A stretch of DNA of 21,073 nt. It comes from RDXT01 sp033765305 (GTDB taxonomy: Bacteria > Bacteroidota > Bacteroidia > J057). A model generated the notes under the pieces. That model did not search any database. It was not told where the DNA came from and saw nothing but the letters and a program-made list of their open reading frames with translations. The position numbers and the translations under genes are program-made. Location: assembly GCA_033765305.1 (NCBI GenBank), contig JANRID010000069.1, positions 1 through 21,073 on the forward strand. The letters run 5' to 3'. Positions 1-7,928 of the stretch are shown here, one piece after another; the stretch's first letter is position 1, and each line of letters opens with the position of its first letter.

Positions 1-1
1 C

Positions 2-709
2 TTTGCGGGCCAGCTGCAGATCCGGCTCGCCTGCGAAGGTGCGCTGCCCCCGGCGCAGGCGCCCCGCTACGACGGCCGCTACCTCAAAGCAGCATTCCGG
101 TCGTACTACGCCTGCCAGGGCGAGACGGGCCGGATCTATCCAAGCTCCAAACCTGCCGGATTCCATCTGCGGATCGTGCCGATGCTGCGCCTGTCTGCTG
201 CATCCTTCAGCTATGAGTTTGACGATCGGTATGCTGCCGAATACAGCCGCCAGCCTGCCGTGGCGCTGGGCGCAGATGCGGAATACCTGCTGTCGGTCTT
301 CGGGCGGCGGCTGGCGCTGTGCGCCGAGCTGGCGGTCCAGCAATTCTCCGGCACGGCCGGCAACGAGCGCTGGCAGGACATCCAGCTGCGCTACCGCTCG
401 CTGGAGATGCTCGCCGGATTGCGTCTGTATCCCTTCAGCCGGCCCGGCAGGCCTTATCACCCCTATCTCACGGCGGGGTATATGATACCGGTCGCGGTGC
501 TGGGCGATTCATACATTTCTTACCCCTTCGGACGCCAATTTAAGATGTCGCCCGAAGGCATGCCCTGCTTTGCCGCCGGGATGTGCTACAAGCGCTTCGG
601 CGGGGAGCTACGCTATTACCTCCCGCAGGACGTGCTGACAGCTGAAAATGCGTACTGGACCAACTCGTTCCAGAGCTTCGGCATTGCAGCGTCCTTCCAA
701 TTGTTCTGA
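2..709 (+). CDS. Outer-membrane beta-barrel protein, 3' part only
   Basis: This is the C-terminal part (235 residues visible) of a protein whose start lies left of the window; the reading frame is open from base 2. The visible part is an alternation of short hydrophobic/aromatic strands and polar turns and ends in a typical outer-membrane barrel tail with terminal phenylalanine (SFQLF). It resembles the second half of the next gene: both carry a 'YRS[LV]E' strand followed by a 'G[LF]R.Y.F' strand, and a cysteine-containing stretch at the equivalent place (residues 11-55 here). The two are therefore tandem paralogues in the same direction, 27 bp apart and probably co-transcribed. By family the protein should sit in the outer membrane (PorT/OmpA-like barrel class), but no substrate or partner can be inferred. 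The missing N-terminus should carry the signal peptide. Confidence 0.7.
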   Translation, partial: FAGQLQIRLACEGALPPAQAPRYDGRYLKAAFRSYYACQGETGRIYPSSKPAGFHLRIVPMLRLSAASFSYEFDDRYAAEYSRQPAVALGADAEYLLSVFGRRLALCAELAVQQFSGTAGNERWQDIQLRYRSLEMLAGLRLYPFSRPGRPYHPYLTAGYMIPVAVLGDSYISYPFGRQFKMSPEGMPCFAAGMCYKRFGGELRYYLPQDVLTAENAYWTNSFQSFGIAASFQLF

Positions 710-736
710 TCCGTTCCCCATAATTCTTCAAACCTC

Positions 737-1951
737 ATGCGCACACCATTTATTCTTCTCATTACCAGCTTTCTGAGCGTACCTGCCGCAGCCCAGGTGG
801 ACTTCGAGCCCGGCTACTGGACCGGCAACGACGGCATCCGCCGCGAATGCGAAATCCTCAATGTGGACTGGCGCTTCAATCCGGAGTCGTTCGAGTACCG
901 CATGCAGCCCGGCGGGGAGCAGCTGACGGCCACCCTGGCCGAGGTCCGCGAGTTTGGCGTCACAGGCAAGTCGCGCTACGTGCGCGAAGCCGTCCAGATC
1001 GACCGCTCCAGCAATCAGATCGACAAGCTCACCCCGTACCGGAATCCAGTGTTCAGCCCGGATACGCTGTTTCTGAAGGTCATCGTGGAAGGCCGCGCCA
1101 GCCTGTACCGCTATGAGAGCAAGCAGGTGCTGCGCTTTTTTTACAGCCTGCCCGACTCGCCGGTGCAGCAGCTCATCTACCGCCGCTACCAGCCGCTGGG
1201 CTCCACGGCGGTGTATACCAACTACGACTTCCGGTTTCAGCTCCAGCGCGACCTGTCCTGCGGTGCGCAGCGGCAGGTGGAGATCGCCTGCGACGAGCCG
1301 TCGCTGGCCCGGTTTTTCGAGGCATATAATGGCTGCATCGGCGAAAGCAGCGTCCGCTACGGCGTGCGGGATGTCAAGGCGCTGGCCGCCGTCCGCATCC
1401 GGCCGGGCTTCAGCATGGCTTCGGCACGCTTCTCAAATCCCGCTGCAGTCCTGGAAGGCGCGAAGTTTCCCTGGCGGCCGACGTTCCGGCTCGGGTTCGA
1501 GTTCGAGCAGATCCTGCCCTTCAACCAGGGCCGCTGGTCGCTGCTGGCCGAGCCTACGCTGCAATTCTACCAGGACACCCATATCATGTTTCCCAGCACC
1601 TCCTACACCAGTACTGTCAGGGTCCGGTACCGCTCTGTGGAACTGCCTGTAGGATTCCGGTATTACCTGTTCCTCAATCCGGATACCCGCCTCTTTCTCA
1701 ATGGCCTGATGACTATCGACTTCTCCTTCGGAAGCACCTATGCCAGCGGGTTCGAAACCCGGAAGATCTTCAGCAGCATCAACCCTGCGGCGGGTGCGGG
1801 CATCCGGTGGAAGCGCTATCAGGCGGAGTTCCGCTACCAGCACAACCGGCAGCTCATGCGCGGATACACGTACTGGTCGGGACGGTACCGCTCGCTGAGC
1901 CTCATTCTGGGATACACGCTGGGCAGCACGGGTCTGCCGGCGGCAGATTGA
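737..1951 (+). CDS. Outer-membrane beta-barrel protein (404 aa)
   Basis: The 404-residue protein starts with a clear Sec signal peptide (residues 1-20: positive start, hydrophobic core, AAAQ cleavage region ending in Gln, as is common in Bacteroidota). Residues about 21-130 form a soluble N-terminal region that begins with a 'GYWTGNDG' motif. After a cysteine-bearing linker (about 165-205), residues about 210-400 look like a small barrel of amphipathic strands rich in Tyr, Phe and Arg. It is a tandem paralogue of the truncated gene just upstream and matches it best over the barrel half. The ATG fits the signal peptide and lies 27 bp after the preceding stop. The likely location is the outer membrane. 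The function is unknown; members of this class are usually annotated only as outer-membrane beta-barrel or PorT-like protein. Confidence 0.7.
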   Translation: MRTPFILLITSFLSVPAAAQVDFEPGYWTGNDGIRRECEILNVDWRFNPESFEYRMQPGGEQLTATLAEVREFGVTGKSRYVREAVQIDRSSNQIDKLTPYRNPVFSPDTLFLKVIVEGRASLYRYESKQVLRFFYSLPDSPVQQLIYRRYQPLGSTAVYTNYDFRFQLQRDLSCGAQRQVEIACDEPSLARFFEAYNGCIGESSVRYGVRDVKALAAVRIRPGFSMASARFSNPAAVLEGAKFPWRPTFRLGFEFEQILPFNQGRWSLLAEPTLQFYQDTHIMFPSTSYTSTVRVRYRSVELPVGFRYYLFLNPDTRLFLNGLMTIDFSFGSTYASGFETRKIFSSINPAAGAGIRWKRYQAEFRYQHNRQLMRGYTYWSGRYRSLSLILGYTLGSTGLPAAD

Positions 1952-1978
1952 GGCGCAGGGCAATAAAAAATCCGCATA

Positions 1979-2005
1979 TTGCTGGGAAAATCAGGCAATA
2001 CCTTG
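1979..2005 (+). promoter_or_regulatory. Possible Bacteroidota-type promoter for the AlbA_2 gene
   Basis: A TTG at 1979-1981 is followed after 17 bp by TACCTTG (1999-2005), a near match to the Bacteroidota -7 element TAnnTTTG. The box ends 14 bp before the ATG at 2020, which would give a very short leader. The match is imperfect, so this is tentative. Confidence 0.3.
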
Positions 2006-2019
2006 CAATCGTGCAGGCT

Positions 2020-3172
2020 ATGAATGCAGAGGAGATGCTGAATCTGATCCAGGGAGGCGAAAACAGCCGGGTTCAGCTGAAGGAAAATGTAACGAACATC
2101 GTCAGCGTAGCGCAGGAACTGGTCGCATTTGCAAACAGCAAAGGCGGCTTGCTGATCATCGGCGTAAACGACAAAACCGGCGAAGTGACCGGGCTTTCTT
2201 TCCAGGACCTGCAGCGAATCAATAATCTGCTCAGCACAGCCGCTGCCGATCATGTGAAAAGCCCGATTGTCATTACGACTGAGACGATCGATATCGGCGG
2301 CAAAAAGGTATTAGCCGCTGCCGTACCAGAAGGAACGGACAAGCCTCATATGGACAAAGACGGCGTTTTTTTTCATCAAAAATGGATCTGACAAACGGAA
2401 AGTGACCAGCAAAGAGGAACTGCTTCGCATGCTCCAAAACAGCGGAAGTCTATACGCTGAGGAGATGCTGGTGCGCGGCAGCAGCTTCGAAGATGTGAAC
2501 TGGGAAAAATTTCAGGCATTCTACGAAAAGAAATATGGAGCGCCCTGCCTTCCGGAAGACCGGGAGCGCTATTTCTGCAACCTGGGACTTGCGCAGGACG
2601 GCACGTTGAAGCTGGCCGGCGCACTGCTGTTCGGAAAGCACCTGCAGCGGATTCTTCCAGGGCATTTCATTACGGCTATCTGGTTCTGGGGAGACGATGT
2701 AGCGGAATCGGATTACCGGAGCAGCGAAAATCTGACAGGCACCCTGGACGAACTCTACCGGAAAGACTTCGATTTTATTTACTCTAAGCTCCAGAAAGTC
2801 CAGAACGGGCAATCGTTCAACAGTCTGGGGGTTCCGGAGGTCCCTCCGATAGTTCTTACAGAGATGCTGGTCAATGCCCTGATCCACCGCGACTATTTCA
2901 TTCAGGACACCATCAAGCTCTTCGTATTTCAGCGGAGCATCCGGATTATCAGCCCCGGGAAACTCCCCAACAGCCTGACTGAAGCACAGATCCGACAGGG
3001 AATCCGCAAAAAGCGCAACAATCTGCTGGATTCGTTCGCCCCGGATCTCATGGACTACCGTGGCGCCGGCAGCGGCATTCTCAGGGCCCTGAAGGCCTAT
3101 CCCCAGATCGATTTCATTCATGATACCGAGGCTGAGCAGTTCACCGTCATCATTCACCGGCCTGCCACCTGA
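2020..3172 (+). pseudogene. AlbA_2 (Schlafen-like) DNA-binding/ATPase-domain protein, frameshifted
   Basis: Two consecutive frames encode one protein of about 383 residues. The first piece (2020-2391, 123 aa) is an AlbA_2/Schlafen-like domain: 'ENSRVQLKEN' at residues 14-23, then the 'FANSKGG..IIGVND' core. The second piece (open in the next frame, first in-frame GTG at 2402, to 3172) continues the linker and carries a GHKL-type ATPase-like C-terminus: 'E..VNALIHRDY' at about residues 281-292, 'SPGKLPN' at about 311-317 and 'GAGSGI' at about 348-353. The join is at a run of eight T (2366-2373); seven would restore one frame. By family (COG2865-like) such proteins are predicted transcriptional regulators or nucleic-acid-binding accessory proteins, often in mobile or defence contexts. 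By eye the gene has lower GC than its neighbours. It may be a true pseudogene, a sequencing error, or a gene read by slippage. Confidence 0.75.
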
Positions 3173-3222
3173 TACCGCTGCATCGGCAGGATTCCGTATC
3201 TTGCAGGAATCAATCCCTGCCC

Positions 3223-4317
3223 ATGCCCAAAGCCGAAAAAGTCCGCCCCACGGTCTGCCCCAACTGCGATGCAGCCCTGCCGCCTGCCGGCAAGGTGAAG
3301 TATTGCCCGGCCTGCGGCGAAAAAACTGCCGACAAGCGCATCACCCTCGCCGAGCTCCTGGGCCAGTTCTGGAATCATTTCACCCACCTCAACGAAAAAT
3401 TCCTCCGCACCCTGGCCGATCTGCTGATTCCGGGCCGGATGACGGTCCGCTTCTTCGAGGGGCGCTCCAAGCGCTATCCCAAGCCTTCCCAGCTGTTTTT
3501 CATCTCGATGTTTTTCTTCCTGCTGACGGTCAATTCGCAGTATACCGGCGGCGGCCTGAAAATCCGGTTCAATACCGGCAGCAGAGCAGCCGGCGAGGAT
3601 CCGAAGCGCATGATCGACGATCTCCGGGAATACGCCGTCATGCGGCGCATGCGCCGGATGGCGGACAGCCTGCCGCCCGCGCTTCAGGGCCCGGAGGCCC
3701 GCGAAGCCCTGGACAGCCTCATCGTCCGCAGCAGCAGCGCGACGCTGCGCGCCATGACCGGCGGCACCACGGAACTCGATAGCATCCGGCTGGAGATGCT
3801 GGACCAGTCCTACCGCATCGATCCGCTGGACCTGGCCTTCATGAACCCCGATTCCCTGCTTGGCCATTACCAGATCGAGGGCTTCGCCAGCCGGCTGATG
3901 ATCCGTCAAAGCATCAAAAGCCTGCGCGAGCCCGACAAGCTGATCCGGGCCTATATCGGCTCCGCCTCCTACACCCTGCTCGCGACCGTCGGCATGATGG
4001 CTGCGGTCCTCGGGCTGATGTACTGGCGCCGGGACCGCTACTATGTGGAGCATCTTGTGCTGCTGCTGCACTGGCATGCAGCCTCGCTGCTGGTGATCAC
4101 GCTGCTGATCTGGCTCAGCCGCCTGCTGCCCGGACCAAGCACGCTGATGATCGGCGTATGCTGGGTGCTGGGCTCGCTCTGGTGGGCCATGCACCGGATG
4201 TACCGGCAGGGAATCGGCAAAACCACCCTGAAATGGAGCCTTTTTCTGGGCACATACCTGTTCGCAGCGGTGCTGAACTTCGTGATCAGCCTGCTGGTGG
4301 TGATCGTTCTCTTCTGA
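3223..4317 (+). CDS. DUF3667 zinc-ribbon membrane protein
   Basis: The 364-residue protein opens with a zinc ribbon (CPNC at 12-15, CPAC at 28-31, followed by GEKTADKRIT), the usual start of the Bacteroidota DUF3667 family. A conserved amphipathic block (about 40-90) includes 'LLIPGRMTVRFFEGRSKRYPKPSQLFFISMF', here described over residues 68-98, leading into the first membrane segment (about 88-105). A soluble, charged domain (about 110-245) follows, then four more hydrophobic segments at about 248-268, 275-302, 306-325 and 338-364. Length and layout match the family. The function is unknown; it is an integral inner-membrane protein with a cytoplasmic metal-binding N-terminus. It starts 50 bp after the frameshifted gene and faces the M57 gene convergently. 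A TATCTTGC sequence (3197-3204) lies 18 bp upstream of the ATG and could be a weak -7 box. Confidence 0.75.
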   Translation: MPKAEKVRPTVCPNCDAALPPAGKVKYCPACGEKTADKRITLAELLGQFWNHFTHLNEKFLRTLADLLIPGRMTVRFFEGRSKRYPKPSQLFFISMFFFLLTVNSQYTGGGLKIRFNTGSRAAGEDPKRMIDDLREYAVMRRMRRMADSLPPALQGPEAREALDSLIVRSSSATLRAMTGGTTELDSIRLEMLDQSYRIDPLDLAFMNPDSLLGHYQIEGFASRLMIRQSIKSLREPDKLIRAYIGSASYTLLATVGMMAAVLGLMYWRRDRYYVEHLVLLLHWHAASLLVITLLIWLSRLLPGPSTLMIGVCWVLGSLWWAMHRMYRQGIGKTTLKWSLFLGTYLFAAVLNFVISLLVVIVLF

Positions 4318-4330
4318 GCGGCAGGTATGC

Positions 4331-4354
4331 AAAAAGCCCGCCGGGGGCGGGCTT
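4331..4354 (-). terminator. Rho-independent terminator of the M57 protease gene
   Basis: A perfect 9-bp stem AAGCCCGCC (4334-4342) / GGCGGGCTT (4346-4354) with a 3-nt loop reads on the minus strand into a T run (A5 on the plus strand at 4331-4335). It lies about 28 bp past the minus-strand stop codon at 4382. On the plus strand no T tract follows, so it should act mainly for the M57 gene, though the hairpin also sits just after the DUF3667 stop. Confidence 0.8.
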
Positions 4355-4381
4355 GTAGGATCGCTTCCGGAGCGGATCTGC

Positions 4382-5173
4382 TCAGTAGAGGTAATCCAGG
4401 GCGATTTTGTCGTTCGCGTTGAAAGGGCGGTTGGTGGTGGCGCTGAGGCAGGCCAGCATCCAGGAGTTGGGGTCGGGACCCGTGGGCGTGCCGGGGATAT
4501 GCACGGCGCCTACCGTACCAGCCCCTTCGTTGCCGCCGGTTCCGCAGCTGTAGCTCCGGTTCATGTAATCGGTGTGGCGGAAGCCGATGCAATGGCCCAT
4601 TTCATGCGCCACAACCGTCGTCACGAAGTTCAGATTGTACGCATTGCCCAGATACCGCCGCGAATAGCTGATGGTTCCAAAAGGATTTCCGCCGCTGGGG
4701 AAACCTGCGGACGCAATGAACTGGTTGGTGTTCACCTCCTGGATCAGGATATCCTGATCGGTCGTCGTCACACGCAGGAAGGTCAGCGAAAGATTTTCGG
4801 CGTTGTAGCGCGCGATGGCGGCATCGATGGCCTGGCTCAGCTTGGTGTTGGCGCTCGTGGTGCGGACCTTGATCACGCGGGGCAGGCCGGTCACGAGGTT
4901 GAAGGTGTGGTACTGCTCTTCCTGGGCAATCACCAGCTCCGTCCGGTGGGCATCGCCCTGCAGGTCTTCCTCCGTCAGCAGGATGTCGCCTTCCACAAGG
5001 TAGCCGTCATCGAGCTTTGCCACATTTTCCGTGCTGAATCCCAGATGCTCGATCTGCTTCAGCACGTCCTGGGAGATGCCTTTGTCGACCATCTGTTCGC
5101 TGTCCTGGGGCAGACAGCTGCTGAGCGCAAACAATACCGCAGCGATCGCTGTGAGATACAACGGTCTTTTCAT
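4382..5173 (-). CDS. M57-family (HEIGH-type) metzincin protease, lipoprotein
   Basis: This 263-residue secreted zinc protease has a lipoprotein signal: basic start, hydrophobic core and a lipobox LSSC with the modified Cys at residue 20. The catalytic site is the full metzincin consensus HEXXHXXGXXH at residues 190-200 (H190, E191, H194, H200), embedded in 'HEMGHCIGFRHTDY', which closely matches the 'dual-action HEIGH' peptidase M57 family. A methionine at 239 (SWML) could be the Met-turn, and the C-terminus 'NANDKIALDYLY' resembles the last helix of metzincins. Two extra cysteines (C195, C210) may form a disulfide. The protein should be anchored to the inner or outer membrane by lipid. The gene is monocistronic, has its own terminator, and diverges from the T9SS subtilase gene over a 145-bp AT-rich spacer. 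The physiological substrate is unknown. Confidence 0.85.
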   Translation of the reverse strand: MKRPLYLTAIAAVLFALSSCLPQDSEQMVDKGISQDVLKQIEHLGFSTENVAKLDDGYLVEGDILLTEEDLQGDAHRTELVIAQEEQYHTFNLVTGLPRVIKVRTTSANTKLSQAIDAAIARYNAENLSLTFLRVTTTDQDILIQEVNTNQFIASAGFPSGGNPFGTISYSRRYLGNAYNLNFVTTVVAHEMGHCIGFRHTDYMNRSYSCGTGGNEGAGTVGAVHIPGTPTGPDPNSWMLACLSATTNRPFNANDKIALDYLY

Positions 5174-5318
5174 ACCAGAAAGGTTAAGGATGAGTGGATA
5201 TTTTGAAGATTTGGACCAAATTGTTGCAACACCCTTGCATAAAGGAACTTGCAGCCTTGACCCAATTCCAAGTATACTGGATTTTATCCGTATTTTACAA
5301 GCAGATTAAAAAAAGTCG
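5174..5318. promoter_or_regulatory. Divergent intergenic region, M57 protease / S8 peptidase
   Basis: This 145-bp spacer is much more AT-rich than the flanking genes and must hold the promoters of both divergent genes. TATTTTG (5199-5205) and TATTTTAC (5291-5298) resemble -7 boxes on the plus strand, but neither has a convincing -33 TTTG at proper spacing, and no box could be assigned for the minus-strand gene. The shared spacer allows joint control of two exported proteases. Confidence 0.4.
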
Positions 5319-7856
5319 ATGCAGAACCGAACTCCCGGATCCCGCCGGTGCCGGGTTGCGGCGCTTCTGGCGGCATGCTGGCTGATATCCTGGGATCTCG
5401 CAGCCCAGCCCGTCCGCGCATATGAGTGGTACGGGCCCGAAGCCGGGCCGGCGCGTACGCTGGGCGGATATCCGCCCGCGGGGGTGTATCTGGCCGAAGC
5501 AGCGGATACGGCCGAGGGCATCTGGCGCCGCCCGGCACCCCGCCCGATGATCCCGCAGGAAGAATTGACTGTCAATGGCTTGGACCTGTCGATCAATGCC
5601 GTCTCGGCCCTGCACGGCCGCCTGCCTGCCTGGAATGGGGCAGGGATCCCCGTATCCATCCGCGAGCGGGCCTTCGATACGGCCGACATCGATTTCCGGG
5701 GCCGGCTGTATCCTTCGCCCCGCCGGGCTGCGGTGCAGTCCCTCCACGCCCTTGGCATGGCCACCGCCATCGGCGGCGCAGGCAATACCTCTTACCGGGG
5801 CCGGGGCGCTGCCCGCGGCGCGCTGCTTGCCAGCAGCGACTACGGAGACCTCTTTCCGGAGCCGGACAGCCTGCTGCGCGCCTTCCGCATCCAGCATCAC
5901 GCCTATGGCACCTTCATCGACAACCGCTACAGCATCTACGCCCGTGCCTACGATGTGCAGTCCCTGCGGCTGCCCGCGCTGCTGCATGTGGCCTCTGCCG
6001 GCAATTCGGGCGACTCCGTATCCGCAGCGGGCCGGTATGCAGGCCTGCCCGGCTATGCGACCCTCAGCGCTTCCTTCAAGCAGGCCAAGCACCTGCTCGT
6101 CGTGGGCGGCACCGACTCGCTGGGGCGGCCTGAAGCCCGCAGCTCGCGCGGCCCGGCATATGACGGGCGCGTGAAGCCCGATCTCACTGCGTTCGGCAGG
6201 GGCGGCACCTCCGAAGCCGCCGCGCTCGTCTCCGGCACTGCGGCCGTCCTCCAGCAGATCGCGCTGGCGCAGACGGGCACGCCGGCCTCAGCCATGCTCC
6301 TCCGCGCACTGCTCATCGGCAGCGTGGACGATCCCGATGCGCCCGGGCCTGACTACGCCCGCGGATTCGGCAATCTCGATGCCCTTGCGGCAGCCCGTGC
6401 CCTGCTGGCAGGCCAGTGGCGGACCGACAGCATCGCCGCAGGCGCAGGGTGGCAGCTGCCCCTGGAGGTGCCGCCGGGGCAGCGCCTGCTGCAGGTCTCG
6501 CTTGTGTGGAACGATCCCGCAGCGGCACCCGATGCCGCCCATGCCCTGGTGCACGACCTCGATCTCCGGCTGCTGTCCAGCGGCGGCGCGGCGCTGCTCC
6601 CCTGGACCCTGCGGACAGATCCGCATCCCGATTCCCTCTCACGCCCGGCACGCCGCAGCCGCGACAGCCTGAATACGGTGGAATTCCTCAGCCTGGCATC
6701 TCCGGAACCCGGCACCTATGTGCTGGAGGTATCGGCCCGGCATGCAGGCGCCGGCCTGCAGCCTTTCGCCATTGCCTGGGCCTGGAAACCCGCCGATACG
6801 CTCGAATGGCGCTATCCCCTGCCCTCCGATCCGCTGCTGCCAGGCGGGGCCTGCCTGCTCCGCTGGGCGCAGGGCTTCGCGCCCGGGCAGCGCGGGCGGC
6901 TGGAGTACCGCCTGGACGGCGGGCCCTGGGTGCTGGTCGATGCTGCGGTGGAGCTGGACCGGCAGGCCTATCCCTGGCGCCTGCCGGCACAGGCAGGCGG
7001 ATTGGAGCTCCGCATCCTGACAGGCGGAAAGGCCTTTGCGCAGGACGGACTCAGCATTGCGGAGGCGCTGCGCCTGCGCACCGGGTTCAATTGCCCCGAC
7101 TCCTCCCTGGTGTACTGGAATGCTGCCTCCGGGGCGGCAGGATACCGCATCTTCCGCCTGGGCAGCCGCTACCTGGAGCCCTGGCAGGATGTGGCAGACA
7201 CGATGCTCGTGGTCCGGGGCGCCGAGCTGGATGAAGTCAGCCATCTGGCAGCTGCGCCGCTGGCGCCGGGTGCCGGGCAGACCCAGCCAGCGGGGTTCGC
7301 CCTGGCCTATCAGGACAACCAGGGCGTCGACTGTTATTTCAGAAGCCTGTTTTTCAATGGCCTGGAACAAGATACCGCGCTGTTCACCCTGCAGATCGGC
7401 ACGGTGTACGGGCTGCGGGAGATCCGCCTGGAGCGGGAAACCGGCAGCGCCTGGACGCCAGTGCTGAGCGTGGAACCCCGGCAGGGGCAGCTCGATTATG
7501 CCATGCGTGCGCCCGGCCTGCGGCAGGGCCTCAACCGCTTCCGCGCCCGGCTGGAGCTGGACGGAGACCGCTCGCTGGTGCTGGAGGCCGAAGCCGTCTA
7601 TTACCTGCCTGGCCAGCCCTGGCTGGTCTATCCCAATCCGGCTGCCGCCGGGACGCCGGTGCAGCTGCTGAGCCGGGAGCTGGGAGAAGCCCGCTGGGAG
7701 CTCTACGGGCCCGACGGGCGCCGCTGCGCGCAGATGGCCGTCGGCCAGAGTCCGCAGGTGCTGCCGCTGGACGGGCTGCCGCCTGGCCTCTATGCCTGGC
7801 GGATCTCCGATCCGCTCACCGGCACCGCCCAGACCGGCAAGCTCCTGCTGCACTGA
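5319..7856 (+). CDS. S8 (subtilisin-like) peptidase with T9SS C-terminal sorting domain
   Basis: This 845-residue exported subtilase has a signal peptide (1 to about 30, ending AAQ). The peptidase domain spans about 85-375: the strand 'VSIRERAFDTADIDF' (112-126) aligns with the catalytic-Asp segment of subtilisins, His143 lies in 'LHALGMATAIGG', the oxyanion Asn229 is in 'SAGNSG', and the nucleophile Ser298 is in 'GGTSEAAALVSG'. Position 116, where the catalytic Asp should be, is Glu. Beta-rich domains follow (about 385-490 P-domain-like, then Ig/FN3-like). The last about 75 residues ('YPNPAAAGTPVQL...' to 'GLYAWRI...GKLLLH') are a type A T9SS sorting tail, predicting outer-membrane translocation and release or anchoring. 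It is divergent from the M57 lipoprotein protease. It probably acts as a secreted protease; activity is uncertain because of the Asp-to-Glu change. Confidence 0.85.
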   Translation: MQNRTPGSRRCRVAALLAACWLISWDLAAQPVRAYEWYGPEAGPARTLGGYPPAGVYLAEAADTAEGIWRRPAPRPMIPQEELTVNGLDLSINAVSALHGRLPAWNGAGIPVSIRERAFDTADIDFRGRLYPSPRRAAVQSLHALGMATAIGGAGNTSYRGRGAARGALLASSDYGDLFPEPDSLLRAFRIQHHAYGTFIDNRYSIYARAYDVQSLRLPALLHVASAGNSGDSVSAAGRYAGLPGYATLSASFKQAKHLLVVGGTDSLGRPEARSSRGPAYDGRVKPDLTAFGRGGTSEAAALVSGTAAVLQQIALAQTGTPASAMLLRALLIGSVDDPDAPGPDYARGFGNLDALAAARALLAGQWRTDSIAAGAGWQLPLEVPPGQRLLQVSLVWNDPAAAPDAAHALVHDLDLRLLSSGGAALLPWTLRTDPHPDSLSRPARRSRDSLNTVEFLSLASPEPGTYVLEVSARHAGAGLQPFAIAWAWKPADTLEWRYPLPSDPLLPGGACLLRWAQGFAPGQRGRLEYRLDGGPWVLVDAAVELDRQAYPWRLPAQAGGLELRILTGGKAFAQDGLSIAEALRLRTGFNCPDSSLVYWNAASGAAGYRIFRLGSRYLEPWQDVADTMLVVRGAELDEVSHLAAAPLAPGAGQTQPAGFALAYQDNQGVDCYFRSLFFNGLEQDTALFTLQIGTVYGLREIRLERETGSAWTPVLSVEPRQGQLDYAMRAPGLRQGLNRFRARLELDGDRSLVLEAEAVYYLPGQPWLVYPNPAAAGTPVQLLSRELGEARWELYGPDGRRCAQMAVGQSPQVLPLDGLPPGLYAWRISDPLTGTAQTGKLLLH

Positions 7857-7864
7857 TCCGGGTA

Positions 7865-7895
7865 TTGGTTTCCTCATCAGCGGGTTGTATGTTTG
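7865..7895 (+). promoter_or_regulatory. Bacteroidota-type promoter of the sigma/anti-sigma operon
   Basis: TTG at 7865-7867, a 20-bp spacer, then TATGTTTG (7888-7895), an exact match to the -7 element TAnnTTTG. Transcription would start near 7902, leaving about 27 nt before the ATG at 7929. This argues against the in-frame TTG codon at 7893, which overlaps the box, as the start codon. Confidence 0.55.
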
Positions 7896-7928
7896 CCCCA
7901 GACTCAGACAGACCGCCGGCCCAGCCGC

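Noticed and set aside
1970..1982. Short inverted repeat GCAATA/TATTGC as a terminator after the barrel gene
   Set aside because: The stem is only 6 bp and AT-rich, with no T tract, so it is unlikely to terminate.
1807..2019. Upstream extension of the AlbA_2 gene to an ATG at 1807
   Set aside because: It would overlap the barrel gene by 145 bp and add residues unlike the family; the ATG at 2020 gives the normal AlbA_2 N-terminus.
3154..4332. Minus-strand open frame of 392 codons opposite the DUF3667 gene
   Set aside because: It is Gln/His/Ala-rich shadow sequence; the plus strand has the zinc ribbon and membrane segments of a known family.
5249..5278. Sigma70-like TTGCAG-N18-TATACT upstream of the S8 gene
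   Set aside because: Bacteroidota housekeeping sigma does not use this consensus, and one such match is expected by chance in an AT-rich spacer.
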